A stretch of DNA of 64,000 nt from Dictyophora rubrovolvata. Its lineage: Eukaryota; Basidiomycota; Agaricomycetes; Phallales; Phallaceae. The DNA is taken from NCBI GenBank assembly GCA_029959195.1, contig CP114125.1:1302001-1366000 (forward strand), in the 5' to 3' direction. The position numbers and the translations under genes were made by a program. Position 1 is the first letter of the stretch. Every line of letters starts with the position of its first letter. The notes under the pieces are model-generated. The model was not told the DNA's origin and made no database searches. It was given only the letters and a program-made list of their open reading frames with translations. This document shows positions 60,065 to 64,000 of this stretch, one piece after another.

Positions 60065-61345
60065 TTTTAACTTTTTCATTCCAACGCCACTCCGAGCAAT
60101 AAGCACAGAATCAAGTCGAGGGCTATTTTCAACCACTTCAAGGTGCATAATTATGTCAGAGGAAATTTTTTTACGAAATGTCTTTGTCTATGATTGTGAA
60201 GGAAATATTATTTCAGGTCCGTTTACATTAGATAACCTTACTGAGCATCATGACTTGCATCAGGTTTCTGGCAGTACGGCTTGATAGACTGGGAGGAATT
60301 TTCCCGTATCCTTACCAACATCATCTCCACTGAACAACAATGGGCTATCTTTTGTCTAACAGAAGGTGGAATAGGTGACAGGGTTCCTAACAACAGTACT
60401 GAGATTGTCCCGGAAGGGAAGTATGTGTTACTCACATTAGGTAGGTCTCTTTTCCTAAGCGATATATGCTGACGTCGAACAACATCATTAGATGGAATGC
60501 CGCTAAAAGTTGAATTCCAAGACATCAAGGCACGTCCGCGCAATTTATCCGTGGAAACAACCGAGTCAAGAGTCTGTGCCACTAAAAAATTTTTTTTGTT
60601 GGTTAACTGATTAACAGAACTCATTCTATCGTGATCGTACCAGAGAACGTGATCCTTACTGTCTCATTACAAAATTACTCCACGACGGCAAATTTGAGCG
60701 CTTTGAGGCAACCCATATCTTCCCGCGGGCCCACCGGAATGAAGTTTGTTGATTATGACGTTGCTTCATACACCATCTTTCTAATGTTTACTGCAGTGGC
60801 TAGATCGACGTTTCTCTAGTAAAATCACGGACCCTGCTCCTGATAACCAAGTGGGAGGTTCATCAAAAATAGATTCTGTACAAAATGCTATTCTTTTGAG
60901 GAGAGATCTTCACAGCGCCTGGGATAACTATTGTTTTGGTGTTAACCCCGATGTGCGTAACTTGTTAATTTTGTTTCCGTCTGTCTACGGGTCTTCACAT
61001 CAAAACTTTCACAGAGAAATTACGTTATTATTCCGTTCACAAAAGGATATGATGATATCGCGGGAAAGACACTCAACCTGGGCCATATCCAGGATCCGGA
61101 TTTACGTCCACTTGATGATCTTTTTCGTGATCACTTCCTTCAGGGAGTTTTCAAGAACATGAAAAGGGCTGGTGAACCCAGCTGGGATCATGAAAACACG
61201 TTCGGACCTGGGGGTTTTGACCTCTCGCAAATGGACATTTGGGGAACAGCAGAGGGTCGCGATCAGCTAGAGCTTACATTAGCTGATCGTCTTCATTCAA
61301 CGATTGTTGAACAACGGCTAATATAGATTGAGTAGCTCAACGCAT
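60065..61345 (+). repeat. Right arm of the HNH inverted repeat
   Basis: Reverse match of 57785-59345. It carries the open copy of the gene. Confidence 0.85.
60153..61326 (+). CDS. HNH nuclease domain protein, right copy (304 aa)
   Basis: Fungal protein with a C-terminal HNH nuclease fold. Six exons: 60153-60216, 60264-60440, 60492-60571, 60618-60743, 60797-60952, 61015-61326; total 915 bases in frame, introns 45-62 bases with GT-AG borders. N-terminal part: MSEEIFLRNVFVYDCEGN, then ISGFWQYGLIDWEEFSRIL. Nuclease part: RTRERDPYCLIT, FEATHIFPRAH with the first HNH histidine, SSKIDSVQNAILLRRDLHS with the Asn and last His, AWDNYCFGVNPD. C-terminus LADRLHSTIVEQRLI. This is the only intact copy of the inverted pair. 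Such HNH proteins are expanded in Agaricomycetes; their role is not known to me. No self-splicing element or toxin context is seen around it. Confidence 0.8.
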
Positions 61346-61346
61346 T

Positions 61347-61859
61347 GATGATGTAATTTCTTCTTGATTTCTTCTTGTCTTATCGATTAAATAAAGATAC
61401 TGAAATGCTTATGTTATCCAAATAGTCCATTGACTATAGCTAAAGGACACAGCGGAGTCATAAATGAAAAGGAAAAGAAACGGGAAGAAAGGAGGCCATA
61501 TCGGCGCATGTAGGACAATCAGTAAATGTAGACAAAGATAAAACTTTACATCGCAGAAACTTTTATAACAAGGCCAGCAAACACAAATTTTCCAAGAAAC
61601 AAGTTCGTTTTGACTTGAGGAGGTAAAATTAACTCAACGATTCACAATTAGAGTGCTCGAATGACGAATTTAATATTTAATATACGTTAAATTGGCGCAA
61701 CAAAACACATGGTACGAGTGCTTTAACGGATTGCCATTGGCAAAGCTGAAGTTTGGAAAACAATTGATCAAAGATCGTGACACCCAACGTCACGGCGGAC
61801 TCGATTGCCGGAAACAGTTTACTACTTATCATCATCCACCTTTCTCTCCCACTCTCAAC
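61347..61859. other. Intergenic, promoter side of calcineurin A
   Basis: No gene or repeat seen. It should contain the calcineurin A promoter. Confidence 0.4.

Positions 61860-64000
<2,141 letters not shown>

Noticed and set aside
60153-61326. HNH gene considered as a homing endonuclease or intron-encoded mobile element
   Set aside because: It is a normal spliced nuclear gene with six exons and is not inside another gene; the family is a common fungal HNH family.

Overview
This window reads as nuclear DNA of a filamentous basidiomycete, most likely an Agaricomycete mushroom. Genes are split by many short introns (about 45-75 bases, mostly GT-AG) and lie densely on both strands. Several families are ones I associate with Agaricomycetes: F-box/LRR paralogues, a protein starting MGQCWKLLN, an SRPK-like kinase, fungal HNH nucleases and a Crypton tyrosine-recombinase relic. 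These assignments come from recognised motifs; no database search was run.

Layout. 1-12.0 kb is a repeat island: short tandem repeats, a decayed Crypton (0.8-2.8 kb) and a young Ty3/Gypsy LTR element (4.0-12.0 kb), one LTR of which carries a 404-bp non-autonomous insertion. 13.2-16.5 kb holds a small secreted cysteine-rich protein gene (-) and a six-exon multi-pass membrane protein gene (+). Both families recur in mirror orientation at 38.1-39.7 kb and 45.3-45.6 kb. Between them lie a TOK-type potassium channel (17.1-20.5), an Xaa-Pro aminopeptidase P (22.3-25.9), a NIPA-type magnesium transporter (26.2-27.9), an MGQxW-family gene (29.3-30.2), a frameshifted SRPK-like kinase (30.7-32.3) and a convergent pair of F-box/LRR paralogues (33.0-37.1). 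40.1-44.0 kb is a second repeat island: a diverged segmental duplicate of 27.9-28.9 kb, a solo LTR, an F-box pseudogene, a second copy of the 404-bp element and a palindromic MITE.

The right part is richer in core genes. Two tandem zinc-finger SF1 helicases of the SDE3/MOV10 type (46.4-53.7) are followed by the proteasome ATPase RPT6 (53.8-55.4), which diverges from a dual-specificity phosphatase with a second, dead phosphatase-like domain (55.9-57.6). An inverted pair of HNH nuclease genes follows (57.8-61.3): the left copy is broken, the right copy open, and a decayed RPT6 fragment lies between them. Last is the calcineurin A catalytic subunit (from 61.9, running off the window).

Most striking: (i) an 86-bp segment that is flipped in one arm of the HNH inverted repeat; (ii) a six-exon gene duplicated in inverted orientation about 22 kb apart with all six exon lengths conserved; (iii) tandem, diverging SDE3-like helicases; (iv) the active-plus-dead tandem phosphatase; (v) repeat copies that differ mainly at CpG sites. 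The right-hand core genes (helicases, proteasome, phosphatase, calcineurin) do not form an obvious pathway; their grouping is probably positional.
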